DNA from: Spironucleus salmonicida | Lineage: Eukaryota; Fornicata; Diplomonadida; Hexamitidae | Assembly: GCA_000497125.2 (NCBI GenBank) | Contig: CM035324.1 | Span: 268,651 to 332,650, forward strand | Direction of reading: 5' to 3' | DNA: 64,000 bases | In this document: positions 12,351 to 25,400 of the stretch, in pieces | Position numbering within the stretch: the first letter of the stretch is position 1 | How the letters are laid out: each line of letters starts with the position of its first letter | Notes under the pieces: model-generated | What the model was told of the DNA's origin: nothing | The model's database searches: none | Seen by the model: the letters and a program-made list of their open reading frames with translations, nothing else | Position numbers and translations under genes: made by a program

Positions 12351-13226
12351 TCACTTCTTGGCCTTCTTGACAAAATAATAAGCTAAACCGCCACCAACTG
12401 CTCCCACCACAATCAATACTGCTACTACAATTCCAGCTACAGCCCCTCCTGAAAAATTAGAACCTTCGCCAGAGGATGATAATGGTAAACAGATTCCAGC
12501 AACTGGTTCATATCCATATGCACAGTCAGTACAATTACCTTGATCATTAATAGTATATCCCGCTAAACATGTTGCACATTAGGTTTTATCATCATTACAT
12601 GTAGCGCATCTAAACATATTTGCACATTTGCACTAGGAAGTAGATGAAGCACTGCAAGAAGTTGAAGTTCCATCCTAGCAGAATTATCCATCAGCAATAT
12701 CATTACAACCTTCAATACATCTTCCGTCAATAGTGGTAACAGGTTTTGCTTTGTGTCCTTCGCATTCTAAGCAAAAGGTAGCAGATGTACAGTAAGCACA
12801 GTCTTCTTAGCAAGGCTTGCAATGTTTAACAGAGAAATCACAATATCCAAGATGCTAAGCATTACAGTCTTTATGATTAGAACATGATTTTACACAGGTT
12901 TTAGATGTTGTCTCTAAAATAAATCCGGCTTTGCACGTAGTACATTAGTTTTCCTATTCTTCACAAGATTTACAGTTACTGTTGCATAACCCGCATGTTT
13001 TTGCACTGGTTAAAAAATAGTTAGCTATGCAAACGGAACATTTTCCATCTTTACACAATTGACAACGTTAAGTCGATACATTGTCTTCACAATTACAACC
13101 ATACCTAAAATTAATTAAATTATCAGCACAAGACTTACAATCAACGATATCATCATCGCTAGTAGGACAATACGTATCTATTTTGCACTTATTCTCACTG
13201 CCTGTACACTGACCACTCGCTGCCAT
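12351..13226 (-). CDS. CRMP-E, cysteine-rich membrane protein, left copy
   Basis: 291 codons plus TGA; I checked that no TGA falls in frame. It starts MAASGQCTGSENKC, carries CxxC pairs throughout (for example CADCxxGYE-type repeats near the C-terminus), has a membrane helix at about residues 262-285 (GGAVAGIVVAVLIVVGAVGG) and ends YYFVKKAKK. Overall plan is as CRMP-A, but with lower GC and a clearly different sequence. No signal peptide. Surface location is inferred from the family. The leader just upstream is A/T-rich with ATAAAATGGC at the start. Confidence 0.88.
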
Positions 13227-13627
13227 TTTATGTTTGAGATATTTTTACAGATGTATAATATTGTATATATTGAGTTTTATACTATTGATTTACAAATATT
13301 GATTTAATTATAAACAAATGTATATTACTGTATTTTAAAAAGTGCGATCATTTATTATTTTATCAATTTATATGTATATCTAACATATATTTCAAAAAAT
13401 TATTGAATGCATTTAAATATTAATTAAATTGTAAAATCGGAATAATATATATTATTATGAGTAATATGCTAAAATGATAAAAGCTTAATACATTAATTCA
13501 ATTTCTATTCATATTCAATATACTTTGTCCACACATTTCCAAATCTGAAAATAAATAAGTAATTGATAGTATTTTATATTACTCCATGTTAATTTCTTAG
13601 GAAAATCAGAATTTATAATAAACTATA
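13227..13627. other. CRMP-E upstream region, left
   Basis: AT-rich upstream DNA, probably including the CRMP-E promoter. No specific motif assigned. Confidence 0.35.
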
Positions 13628-13779
13628 GTAGTAAGTAACCAAGACTAAAAGCAACTTTCTGTTGACTCTAGTTTAAAAATGGCGAGGCAAGTTATGATCG
13701 CATCGCTATCCTGAAAATGGATTGGCGGTTTTGAAACTAAAGCCAACGGAAACTTCCTTTTAGTCTTGGTTACTTACTA
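13628..13779. mobile_element. 152-bp hairpin element (MITE-like), left copy
   Basis: Imperfect terminal inverted repeats of about 46 bp. The left end begins TAGTAAGTAACCAAGACTAA and the right end is its complement, ending TTAGTCTTGGTTACTTACTA. No coding capacity. The size and perfect outer ends resemble a miniature inverted-repeat transposable element, but I could not define a target-site duplication. The equivalent at 42249-42401 has a decayed right end. Confidence 0.5.
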
Positions 13780-14824
13780 GTCTTGCAATAATTAACATTT
13801 CTTAAATGATGACTAGAAAACGTGCTAGAAGGAAGAAGATTAAAATATTTATTTAAAAACATAAAAAAGTATGTGCGTGAAATATGGAGATGCCATTTCA
13901 GTGCTGTTTTACATTTTATACTATCACCTTTTTATACCATCACACATTCAACGGTTCTTATAATTTCTCTAAATATTTTTAAGATAATTTTCCATCGGAA
14001 AATATGACTTGTAAAAGCAAGCATAACACCTTAAGACCGAATTTAACTTATTTTGAAATAATTGCCTTTTTACATCTCTAAAAGATGTCTGATTTGGCTA
14101 GGGCGCCAAATTAAATTACAATCTCTAAAGACATAATATTCGAATCTGAATGCTACCTCAACGCGCCTTGACAAGATATTTTTAAATCTGCAAGAAATAC
14201 AGAATGAAAGGTAAATCAAATATATTTTTTCGTTAAAGGGAGACAATTGCTTTCTCAAAATTCTAAAGCTGTAATGTTTTAGACTAACAATCACTATTCA
14301 GACCTGTGTAAAGTTAATTTAATGGTTTTAAAAATATTAGTTATTTTATATTTCGCAACGCGAAGTATAAAGGGCTGATCTTTTAAAATAATCACTCAAA
14401 TTTGGCTGGGCTGAATGGTGACTTGCTGCTGACTGATTTCTGCTAATAATATATCTAGAGATCTATTTCAGTGTAGGAACTATCGAAACTGCTTCCAAAC
14501 ATATCAAAACTCGGCCTAGCGTTACTAATTAAGCCAAAAATATAATTTCACTTTTTATTTTTGTGCTGCTAAATATTAGTGCAAAACATACAGCTGATTG
14601 AATTTAGAGAATTAATTATCTTGGCTACTCCTAAGTTCGCTTACTTAAAAATATCATGTGGGTGCAGATAGTACTTCATCAACCATAGAAATAAATTTTC
14701 CGTAGTTTTAAAGAAAATCTAAGTCGGTTCAGAAATATAGTACTAATTTGTAATGTGTCTATCTGAAATAGTTTCCACTCGCAGTCCACCTTGCCATCCA
14801 TATACTCCAATTCAATGTAAATTC
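13780..14824. other. Block E distal intergenic, left
   Basis: AT-rich; short frames seen here are not kept in the right copy because of indels. Ends at the 3' end of CRMP-D'. Confidence 0.4.
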
Positions 14825-16963
14825 TCACTGCATGTTGAAGTTCTGCTTCTCCACCTTCTAGTTGGCCTTGGACTTCTTCATGTACCAGAAAGCGGCACCG
14901 GCGACTCCCCCCGCAACGACCAGGACAGCGATGACGATGCCCGCAACGGCGCCGCTGGAGAGGTTGGTGCTGAGCGTCTCGCCTTGTAGGAAGCAGAACG
15001 AGCCCACGGCGGTGGCCCCGTCTGCGCAGGTGGTGCACTTTTCATTTTCTAATTTGTAGCCTGGCATGCAGGACGCGCACTTTTTACTATCCGAACTATT
15101 GCATTAGAGGCAGTTTGCAGCAGTATCGCATTTGCACGCAGTTACCTGGCTGCTGCTCCCGCAGTCCACAATCGCTTCGGCAGTGCACGCCTTGCCCTCT
15201 GCCAGTGTACCCGTGCAATCCTTCTCGCATGTTTAATTGATGCTCATGGTGTGCTAAATGGCGCAGGTATCGCACGTTTCGAGGCTTTCGGAGCACATGG
15301 CGCACTTGGCCTCGCATTTCTAGCAGGCCATATCTACCATCAGGTAGCCGTCGTCACAGATGGAGCAGGTGCTGTCTGACGCCTTTTTGTAGCCGGTAAT
15401 GCAGGTGCCGCACTTTCCTTTATTAGAAGAATCGCAGGTAGCACAGTTAGTTGCTGCACCGCACTTGCACTGCTTTATCTTGTTTTACGTACAAGCCGTA
15501 CAGGTTTTATCCGTGGCGAAAAAGTCGTCCTTGCAAACCTTGCAGGTGTCTTTATTGTCGTCGCAGTTCGCGCAGTTGTCGGGACATGCTGTGCATTTTT
15601 CACTGTTCAACATAAAGCCGGCCTCGCAGGTCACGCACGTGCTTACTGCGCCCTTACACGTGGCGCAGTTGCCGGCGCAGTCTTTGCAGATCGTGTCGCA
15701 GATTTGGTTCGGGGCGCAGGTGCCGTCACCTGCTGTACATTTTTTCTCACATTTACTATTTTTCACAGAAAATCCATCTTTGCAAGCCGTGCAGGTGTCT
15801 TTGTTAGTTGGGCAGGTCGTGCAGTTTTCGTCTGTGCAGGCTACGCACTTGCTGGAGTCGATCGAAAATCCATCCTTGCATACGGTACAAGCTGAACTAG
15901 AAGAGCAGGTTGTGCAGTTTTCAGAGCAGGCCGTGCAAGTATCATTCCCATCTTTGGCATCCTTGAAAAATCCTGCTACGCATTTATCACAAGGAGTGTC
16001 TCCAGATGGGTCAAAATTGTTGATGCACGTTTTGCATTTACTTGTATCAGTCTCGCATGTTGAGCAGTTTTTAGCATTCTGACACTTGCAGGCAGTCATT
16101 TGGTTTGTACTGCATGGGACGCAGGTACTGTTGGTTAAAACGTTTCCGTCTTTACATGTCTAGCAGGTGTTTAATGCAGTACAGGTTGCGCATTTACCAT
16201 CGCATGCTGTGCAAGTATCAGTACCAGAATCACCCCCTTTGAAAAATCCTACCAAGCAGTTTTAACACGGAGTGCCATCGTTAACATCAAAGTTTCCTAT
16301 GCACGTTTTGCATTTGCCCATCTCACTAGAATTACATGTTTAGCAGTTTTTGGCAGCCTTGCACGTGCAGGCAGTTGCTTAGCTTTCAGTGCAGGCTACA
16401 CATTTGTTGTTTATGAGAGAAAATCCGTCATCGCAAGTTGTACAAACGGAACTGGACGTACAGGCCGTGCAGTTATTAGAGCAGGATGTACATTTACTAG
16501 GAGTTGCAGAAGTATCCTCGAAGAATTTCTCCTTGCATTTCTCGCAAGGGGTTTCTCCGTTTGGATCGTAGTCGTTGATACAGGTCGCGCATTTGCTCAT
16601 ATCATTAGCGCAAGTCGAGCAGTTCTCAGCAGAGTCGCATGTGCAGTTTGTGGTTTACCCTGAAACACAGGTGGCGCAGGTGGATCCACTTTGAACGTTT
16701 CCGTTAGTGCAGCTTTGGCAGGCGGTATCTTCACTTCCTGTGCAGGTAGTGCATTTCGAATCGCAGTCTGCGCAGGCTTCCCCACTAAGATACTTTCCAT
16801 CGGCGCAGGTTAAACATGTTGCATCTTCTGCGGATGTTCCTGTGCAGGTGGCGCACTCGTCTTTGCATTTGATGCATGGTGTGGACGTAGAGGCTACATT
16901 TGATGGACAGAAAGTACCTTCACTGCAGGTAGTTTTATCGCTAGAAGAACACTCATTAGTCAT
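14825..16963 (-). CDS. CRMP-D', large cysteine-rich membrane protein, inner left copy
   Basis: 712 codons plus TGA. Starts MTNECSSSDKTTC, then a CxxC array with a distinct N-terminal third (for example CADGKYLSGEACADC), while roughly the last 300 residues, membrane helix and tail are almost identical to the other D genes. Opposite in orientation to the D gene at 7351, with block E between them and both 3' ends facing it. That layout makes an inverted-repeat pair capable of recombination. Surface role inferred from the family. Confidence 0.9.
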
Positions 16964-18640
16964 TTTGATAAAAGTGAAAATATAACTACAGTATAAATGT
17001 CAATATTACCGAGTATAGCAGTTTCGTGTTTTTCACTATTGAAGTGGAAGTGAAATATTTTATGGATAGCGTTTGCTATTAAATGAGGAATTGATATTGT
17101 GCAAATAAGTATAATTTAGTAAATTTTACTTAAAGTAGTTGTAGAGAAATCGCAGTAGATTCAACAAAAGAAATGGTGATGCCTTTATTATAGGCATGAG
17201 TGGTGTTATAATAGTTTATGCAAAGTGCGTAGTAACTTATAATCTTTAAAACACGTAAATCTTTAAATTGAGTTTATAATAGTTGTGCATACTAATATAA
17301 TACTGCAAAAACTAAAAGTGAAAAAATCCATATATTATATAATACTCCTGTTATTGCAGAAATAGCAGTAAGTTTACTAAATACCCAATTGCTGGTAATA
17401 GTTGGACTTATGGGTATTTAAACATAACTACTGCTCAAACCAACTTTATGCTGACCGAAGCTAACAATATTATTCGAGTATAATAAAATAATTCATATTT
17501 TAAAATAGTAGCGAATAATTTATTCGGATACTATTTAGACTAACATAGCTGCAAAATTCAAAAATATTTATGTCATTCTAATATGCTAAATTGAAAGATT
17601 GGTGAAAATGGCTAATATGATCTCAATTACTTCTTCTCGGCTAGCCTGATACCTAAATAGGCTGACCATACCAGCCACTCCGGACCGTACCAGAGCCCGT
17701 GCTACTATCCATGCTCGATACCCCCGAGGTATCAGAAGTTTGGCTGGTACCGTATTCTTCTGTTGGTATGTTTTCACTGATAGCATCCTAAATTCTAGTT
17801 TCCTACTAGTAATACAGGTTTCCCTTACTTTTCAGTTAAGATGTAGTAATAGGTGTTGACACCACTTCTATTCAGATCCCAGCTGTCCCATTAGTCAGCC
17901 TTGAGTCTATACATGCATTCCCCTTGCAGCACAGTATGCCAGAATATTAATAAACCTAGGTTTAAATTTAGCTTATCTATTACATGCTTTCCTAAAGTAG
18001 CAATGCTAGCATAGAATATATTTTAGTATTTCTATAACCTGTAGTGAGAGAGATAGGGTTGTTCACTGACTACATTATTGGGTAAGAACTTCACTTTCTA
18101 CTATCCTTATACCATCTATGCTATGATCTAAGGCTTACTAGCTAAATTAGTAAAATTTAAGTAATATACGTTTTAATCTGTCATAGCCTTAGCTGATAGT
18201 GATTAACTTCAATTAAATAAAAAAATATTTTTATTTTAATATTATATTCATTAGTTATCATAACACTTTTTAAGATTAAACCTGATAAGTTTTTGATAAT
18301 ACATATAATTTACCTTTACATTTTTCATCATATTATGTATTAACCTATTATGCAGAAACTTGGTAAATTAATCAATTTATAACTATTATAGTTTCAGTTT
18401 AATATAAGCAAACCTTCAGTTATTGATTTTTATTTTTATAGCAGATGCATATATTATATTAATTAGTATTTACTTGGGAATGAGTAGTAAATATTTTACT
18501 ACTTATAATTGTATTAGGAAATATTATCTAAATACTAAATAGCTAGCTAAATACAACTATTAAAACCTAAAAACTATTCAAACCACATCCTAATGCAATA
18601 AACTAAACGACTGCATTCAATATAGCACATACGCTAATCC
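16964..18640 (-). repeat. Repeat C, inner left copy
   Basis: Single-unit copy of repeat C. The 72-codon frame is intact here (17571-17786, minus). It joins module A directly at about 18640, whereas the outer copies join module B. Confidence 0.7.
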
Positions 18641-19367
18641 TGGTAGCATTTCCTGCACAACCCCGCTAACATCTCATGCCCTTCCGCCCACTTCCCATCA
18701 TCCCCAACAGAACATTCGGCAAACCTCCCTTGCCGCCGTCCTGACCATAGCTGCAGGAAGTGCCTTTTCTGCGGCATCGCACTCACATGCGGGGGAAATA
18801 CCTTCCAGATAAGTAGTTAGAATACCCTCCTAAAAATAGTTGCAGTTCGCGGTTCCGTTACCGCGTATGGTAGTACTGTAGCCGTTGTCATCGCGGGAAT
18901 TGCAAAATGCAGCAGAAGCGTAAACATAACATTTTGACTCGCACAGGCGCAGCACTTCGTTGGAGCTGCACAATATGCCTTTGCACTATTTGCTCAGCAC
19001 TCTCGATACGTCGAACAATCGAATATACTATTTTGGGCTCCCCTTCATTCCACCAGAATGTATATTATGTAAGGTTGTGCGCATGCGGTGTACGGGATTC
19101 TGTCTAGAAAGGCCCAGGAGGGCCCTCAGCCCAGGCAGCGAATCAGTATTTCTTGCCGTCTACTATCTCCCTGTCGTCGGCATACCATCCCAGGTCCAGC
19201 TTCGTGCGGTATGTGCACGGGACACACTTCTCGGATCCTACGCGGGTGACTGGCAGATATGACCGACCTAGCATGGTTTTGCAGTGCCTTACAGCTTGTG
19301 GGTGGTCTTCTGTTTCGAACTGAGGAACTGTAGCATGATTCTCCTAAAGAGCGCAAATTGGTTTTCA
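18640..19367 (-). pseudogene. Module A downstream relic, inner left copy
   Basis: Mirror of 33600-34330, with the same frame break. A few substitutions separate the two. Confidence 0.45.
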
Positions 19368-19825
19368 TGTTTTTCTATTTTGCTAAGTTGGGACTAGGTT
19401 GGGTATCCAGAGCTAAGCTCATGATGCGATTAGTATCCTGCATATTATATAAACTAGATACCAAAATTAAAATTCCGCTCCAATTAATATTAGACACTAA
19501 CGTATTAGATTGAATATGACACCCTATGACGACAATATGAGTCCACTGGCGGCCAGCACTCGCCCTGCACGGCCAGCTATCCCAATACTAGCATGCACAG
19601 AGTATGCAAAGCCACAGACAAGACAGTGGGTGATTGATACTTTGAGTTATCAGCCTGCATCTTCCCGCCAGCAGGAATAATCGCGCCTCTCAGAGCACAG
19701 TTCGAACCACTACGATAATTTCCACTTTCTCTTATTCCCGCGCCTGCTGCTCAAATCCGTACGGCCTCTGCTCCAGCACGACTAGATGATACCGGGGCCA
19801 TCCACCCATATTATGCCAAACTCTA

Positions 19826-20680
19826 TCACTTCCTGGCCTTCTTGATGAAGTAGTATGCCAAGCCGCCACCAATTGCACCAGCAACCACCAAAACCCCTAT
19901 GATAATGCCGGCAATCGCACCACCACCTATTTTATTCTGCTAGCCTGCGTCCTACTTGGGCCAGCACAATCTTCCTCTAACTTCATACCCGTCCGTACAT
20001 TCTGTGCACGCCCCGCCTTTCGCCTTCACTATATTAGGTAAACATGTCTCACATGCAGCATTAGCGTCATTGCAGGAGGCACAGTTTACAGCATCTCCGC
20101 ATTTGCAGGCCGAATCAAGCCCTTCCGCGCACGATGTTGGAGCGCCATTCTTGCAGTATTATCCATCTTGGAGGTTATTGCAGATGGTCGTGCACGTTCC
20201 GTCTATAGTAGTAGTATGTGAGCTTGAATTACAGAAGTTGCACACTGTTTTTGAGGAGCAAATAGTACAATTTGATTCGCATTTCACGCAGCGATTTACG
20301 GTCAAGTCGCAGAAAGTCGAAAATTCATTTTAGCAGCCTTTTAAAGAATTGCAAACTCTAACGCATGTATCATTTTCCATGGTGTAGCCCTCAGCGCAAG
20401 CCTCGCATGAATCAGGCCTCGTACACTTACCGCACCCCTTTGAACACAAGGTGCACTTATCTTTCTCTAGAAAACTTCCGGGGATGCATTAGGAGCATTT
20501 TTACTCTGCGCATGCTCTACAATTGGTAATAGCTGTATTGTCCACACAGTAGCAGCCTTGACCGAGTTTTATATCATCGGAGCAAGGGAGGCATGTAACT
20601 TCAGTGCTGCCGGTGGCCGGGCAGTAAAATCCTGCCTGACAGCGGGCATTTACGCTGTCACATGTTCCGGCGAAGATCAT
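19826..20680 (-). CDS. CRMP-A, inner left copy
   Basis: 284 codons plus TGA, mirror image of 32287-33141. Starts [20 protein letters not shown]; the N-terminal third differs from the outer copies, while the C-terminal helix and FIKKARK tail are the same. CxxC array throughout and no signal peptide. Inner and outer CRMP-A are thus two alleles or paralogues repeated on both arms. Confidence 0.88.
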
Positions 20681-20796
20681 TTTTGGAAGGGTGGATGCAA
20701 GTATTATAGCAGAATAACCGTTATATAAAATAACTTACCAGTTTCGAATTTATTGAATATTGCTTGATATGGTGTATAAATTATTATATCCAAAAA

Positions 20797-21930
20797 CTAA
20801 AGACTGAATAACGTATTTATATCTATAAAGTATATATTTGTGAGAACAGTTTTCCCAGTGTTTTCTAGCTTGTAGATGTATATAAGGTAAGTCTCCGAAT
20901 TGGGTCTTGTAGCGGAACTGCATGAGCCTACCACGCGCACTGGTATCAGCGCGGTACACCGAGAGGGCCTTGGAGCAGTGAACTGGGATATGCAGGTACG
21001 CGGTAATAACACCTCCAGAAAGCGCACTCTGCAACGCAGCAAGCAGGCTTTGGGGGCTCTTACCACGCCCAACGATGCTAATAAATAAGTGCGCTTCCCA
21101 GACAGCCTAGCATGCTCCTAAGAATTTACGCAAGGTATCCCCTCAAGGGCCTCATTGAGCTAGGCAACCTCCTGGAAGTTGGTCTGGGCCGCGCTGCAGT
21201 GGTTCTGCTGCCCACCTATACCACAGGCTGGCTCTAACCGCGTTATCAGCTGGGTCTCGCTCTCGGGATAGCGAAATACGGAAAGAAGCTGCCCCTAATT
21301 ATGTGGCTGCATGCGGCACCTTCCCATTCCCTGGTATTGCTTCTCCAATTTTTATTTCTTGTCCGAAGCGCACTTAGCAGGCTTTCCTGCACGTTCGCAT
21401 TCCCCAATTACCATTTATCGCACCGCCTCGCAATACAGACCGACTGCAGCCTCCGAGCTCTGCCCCTGGGCTCCTGTATCAGCTATATTGAATATGGGTA
21501 TATGCAGAAACTGGGGAATTCCGTTTTTGCTATATACGTTGTATAGTATATAGTTATAATAATGATCTTAATAAACTAAAAATGTAAACCACGCTTCCTG
21601 CACCTAGCACCGCCCTGCACTTTGGCGAGAAAGTTCTCAGCATTTCCAAACACCGCAAATTCTGGTTTTGAAGCGTCATAATCGGTGCACCATATATATT
21701 CTGACGTTCAGGACGCGCCAGCCCATATCGTTATGTCACCAATCTGCTTTTTGTGACGGCAATGGCAGCAAGCGAACCCTGGTGCCGGATTTTACCCTTA
21801 TTGCTTTAGCTATTTACATTGTGGAATTCCGTGCTGGATCGAGCGTGAGAAACGCGGAGGCCGCCTCTACCGACAGGCGGCACGTTTTAGCAAGTATCCG
21901 TCTCTAGCTTCAAAAGGAAATATAATAATA
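20797..21930 (-). pseudogene. Module A upstream relic, inner left copy
   Basis: Minus-strand mosaic of frames as at 31205-32170. Because the left arm runs into unique DNA here, more of the 5' part survives. One frame reads LKQQGQNPAPGF, a Cys-His patch CCHCRH, then GDITIWAGAS, a TGA, and continues EYIWCTDYDASKPEFAVFGN. Frame changes and TGA codons show decay. Family not recognised. Confidence 0.4.
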
Positions 21931-22105
21931 TAACTATTAATTTTCCACTCTACTTTATTAATAATTAAATTATATATAATAATATATAATTAGCACTCCA
22001 ATAAATATAAAACTGCATTATTATATGGTATATTTCATAATATTACCAAATCCTTGCACCTAAACCATTTTCAAATTAACTTGATACATCACTTTTGCAA
22101 GAAAA

Positions 22106-22303
22106 ATGGCCTCATTGCTGCAAAAATTAGCCCTCTTGGGTGCTTTCCTCAGATATTTCAGCACAAATCCAAAATTGCGATTTCTGAATAAGCATTTGCC
22201 AGCCCTAAGCTTACTATCAGCATTTTATTTATCTTCTACATTTTAAACCCCTAAGCATCAAAATAGCTCACGTTCCATACATGCACAATTCTACTAATCA
22301 TGA
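22106..22303 (+). CDS. Short ORF, 65 codons, doubtful
   Basis: Starts MASLLQKLALLGAFLRYFST and is hydrophobic or amphipathic. It lies between the arm boundary and the 3' end of the coiled-coil gene. Nothing but length and composition supports it, and chance ORFs of this size are common with a single stop codon. Confidence 0.18.
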
Positions 22304-22452
22304 ACTCCCTATTATCATATAATACATATTTCCATCAAAATATTTTATAAATACTAAATTCTCCGCTCCACATTTACCAAAACGCAATTATCAATATTAT
22401 ATCTATATAATTACATACACTCCCCTCCATCTACATCCAAAAAGTTCACTCC

Positions 22453-25400
22453 TCAAATATGCCCCAGCAGCCGCTGGATCATCAGCTTCTCGTCCCCGCT
22501 CAGCAGGCTGCGCTCGTTCTTGCTCTGGTAGCTGCGGATCGTCTCGTCGAAGTGCGTCGCCATCTGCGGCGTCTGGCTGTTCAGCGACGAGACCTGCACG
22601 TTTACGGGGTTGATGCGCCCCTGCGGCTCCGGGCGCCGGAAGGCGTTAGTTTCACTATGGCCATTATGGGAGTTATATCCGTTATCGACATTAAGGCCTT
22701 TATAATCATAAGATTCATTATCGACGTTCTTAACCCTCTACGGCTAATATTACGAGATAATATTCAAAATATCCTTCCCAGTCGAATCAGACGGCGAATA
22801 GCGCTGCGTAGCGCCCTACACATTCGCAATTGGCGTCTCCGCCCCGTCCTTCGCGCGATTCGCCAAACTGCGCTGAGGCGCCTTAGAGCCCGAATTTGAC
22901 GCTTTGGGAGCATTCGAATTCTTTATATCACATGATTTGATGTTCTTATCGTATTTTCCGCTTCTAAAATCTGCTAATTCTTCACCAGCCGCATTTCTGG
23001 CGCGCGCAATTTCGCTAATTTCGCTCAGCTGATCGTCGATAACGGACCTTTTCCCTTCCTTTTTACTCATTTTTCCGCTCCTAATTTCGAACGAATCGTC
23101 CAAATTTTGTTCCAAATTTTCGTATTTTCGGGCGTTTTTCGAGGCGGCGCCGCCGTACAAATCGATCGTGTCCTTCATCGCGCTGCACTGCTTCTTCAGC
23201 TGCGAATTTTCCTTCTTTACGCTCGCAATTTGAGCCTCAAAATTCGATTTTTCGCTCCTAATTGCTTAAAACTGATTATTTAGTTAAGCATATTTTTCAA
23301 TTTGAATTTGATTTTCCACTCCTTTTTCGAGTAAACCACAAATGCCGCGCATGAATTCTTCAGTCGGGCAGGCGATTTTGACGATTTCTGCGCTGGAAAC
23401 GTCGAATTCGTCAGCGATGTCGACGCCGTACTCGAATTGGCCGGCTGTGCACTTCGAAATTCGCACGAAAGACATCGCAAATTGCTGGACTTTCTGTTTC
23501 AGTTTGTTCGAATTTAATAGCAACTTTTTCGATTTTTGCGCCAATTTATCTTAAATTTGTGTTATTTATTATATATTATCGATATAATTTTTGTTTTCAA
23601 ATTCTACGGTTTTCAGTTTTTTCTGTACCTTTCCTAATTCCTATTATAATTATTATATATCATTATACAATTATTAATCTTGCGTTTTAAACTGCGGATT
23701 TAGCGAATTATTTGTCGTCAAAACGGCCATCTGGCTCGTCAAATCGTTCACCAGACGCTGTTTTTGCTCAATTTCACTTTGAATTTGATTTTTCATTTCT
23801 TTTTCGGTGATTTTCAATTTTTCGTTTTCGCGCTTTAAAAGTTCATTTTCGGCGTTAAAAACGGCGTATTTTTGGCTTTGCTGCTGGTGGTTTTGGCTGG
23901 TCTGATTGAGCTGCGTCTGCGTCTCCTCAAACTGCTGTTTGCTGTACTAAAATTGCGTCTGCTGCTCTGCGAGGAGCTTCTCGACTTCGAAAAGTTCTTT
24001 TTTCAGCGTCTCGTTCTGGGCCGTCAGAGCGACTAAACGGCGCTCCAAATCGACGTTCATCGCGCTCACGTGGTCCAAATTCTCGCCTAAAATTGCGGTT
24101 TTTTCTTTCTCTGAATTGTATAGTTTTGATAATTCCTCACATTCGCTATTAACATTATTATATTGTTAAAGTGATTTGTGGTTCATGGTTTCGAATTTTT
24201 CGTTATCTTGTTTCAAGTACTTGAGTTGGTTTTCTTGTTTTTCGGTGAGCAGTTTGAGATCGGCGATTTCTTCGCGCAAATGGCGCATTTGCTGACGGTT
24301 TTCGGCGGTTTCGATTTCTCCGGCAGAAATCAGTTTCTGTAGATTTGAATTTTTTTCGATTATGTTCTTATTATCATATAATAATTGATTTAAATTTGTT
24401 TTTTCAGTTTCCAAATTCGTATTTTGTGTTTCCAATTCGCGGGCTAAGGCGACGAGTTCTCTGTTTTTCGTTAAGGCTTCCTTTCGTGCGTTGCCGAGCT
24501 GGTTCAGCTCGATTTCCAGCTCTTAAACTCTAGCTTTGATAATGTCGAACTTCTATTTTAATAATTAATATTATTCAGTTTTTTCTGTCAATTGTTATTA
24601 TTATATAGTAATACTCTATTACTATGAACTTTCCTTTCCTTATAAACTTGATAGGTCAAATTTTAACTATTCTATTTATATATTATAATTATCTATCATT
24701 TTTTCCATTCCACTAATTCGTTAATTTTCAATTTAGAGCTGTATAATGTTGTTTTTCATGTCGTTCAAATGTGTTTATTATTGCTCGTTATTGCGCTCTA
24801 ATTCAATCAGTTTTTAGGTCTTTTCAGCTGAGAAATTCTGTTCGTTTTGAATGATAACTTTTAGATCGACAATTTGCTTTTTCTAAACGTCATTTTCTTC
24901 GATTTAGAACTTAATTTTATCTTCCAATTGTATACTAAGCTAAGCTAATTCTAAAACTAGTTTTGGCACAATTACACAATTATTTACATTATTATTTAAT
25001 ATATCGGATAATTATTCAAAAGTTTCTTCCACTCCACTTTCTACGGTTTTTGATAATTCATTTAATTGCAATATAATATCAATATCTGAAAAATTTGGGA
25101 AACTTGAAGCTTAAATAATTTTATTAAGTTCATTATTATTTAATAATCCTAACGATTACCTCAAAGATTTATCTGGAACGGACATTGCAAAAAGCGATTT
25201 TATAGAACGTTAGAATGCCGATTTTACCGTTTGAAGAGACGTGAAATGCACGAATTGATTTTTGCTCTCTAAACTGCTCTCGACTTTTTGCTTTTTTTCA
25301 CTTTCAATTTGACTTTCCACTTCATAACGAATTTTCACACTTTTCTTAACAATTTGCTCAATTTCGTTCAATATTTCAATTTCCAATTAACTCAATTGCG

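Larger units (their letters stand above)
7351..16963 (+). repeat. D-E-D' block, left copy
   Basis: CRMP-D (plus), block E and CRMP-D' (minus). It matches 36008-45577 in the same orientation, although the arms that carry the two copies are inverted. Both plus-strand D genes start MSNQCSSSDKNSC, and both minus-strand D' genes start MTNECSS followed by S or T, so the whole block including its gene 5' ends is co-oriented. Confidence 0.88.
1..21770 (+). repeat. Left arm of giant inverted repeat (runs off window start)
   Basis: This segment is the reverse complement of 31205-54227. Matching positions sum to about 52967 in the inner part and about 54250 in the outer part; the shift is explained by two extra 665-bp tandem units in the right arm. 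Identity breaks at about 21770, where the single-copy spacer begins. The left end is cut by the window edge. Divergence is uneven: module A near the spacer is almost identical between arms, while parts of block E and module B differ by several percent. Seen directly in the sequence. Confidence 0.93.

Noticed and set aside
15399-16082. 227-codon plus-strand ORF (and similar ones at 36961-37578, 44016-44468, 52863-53459)
   Set aside because: These are antisense shadows of CRMP genes: the complement of a Cys-rich GC-biased frame rarely contains stops and gives His/Val/Gln-rich nonsense (QVAHF-type repeats).
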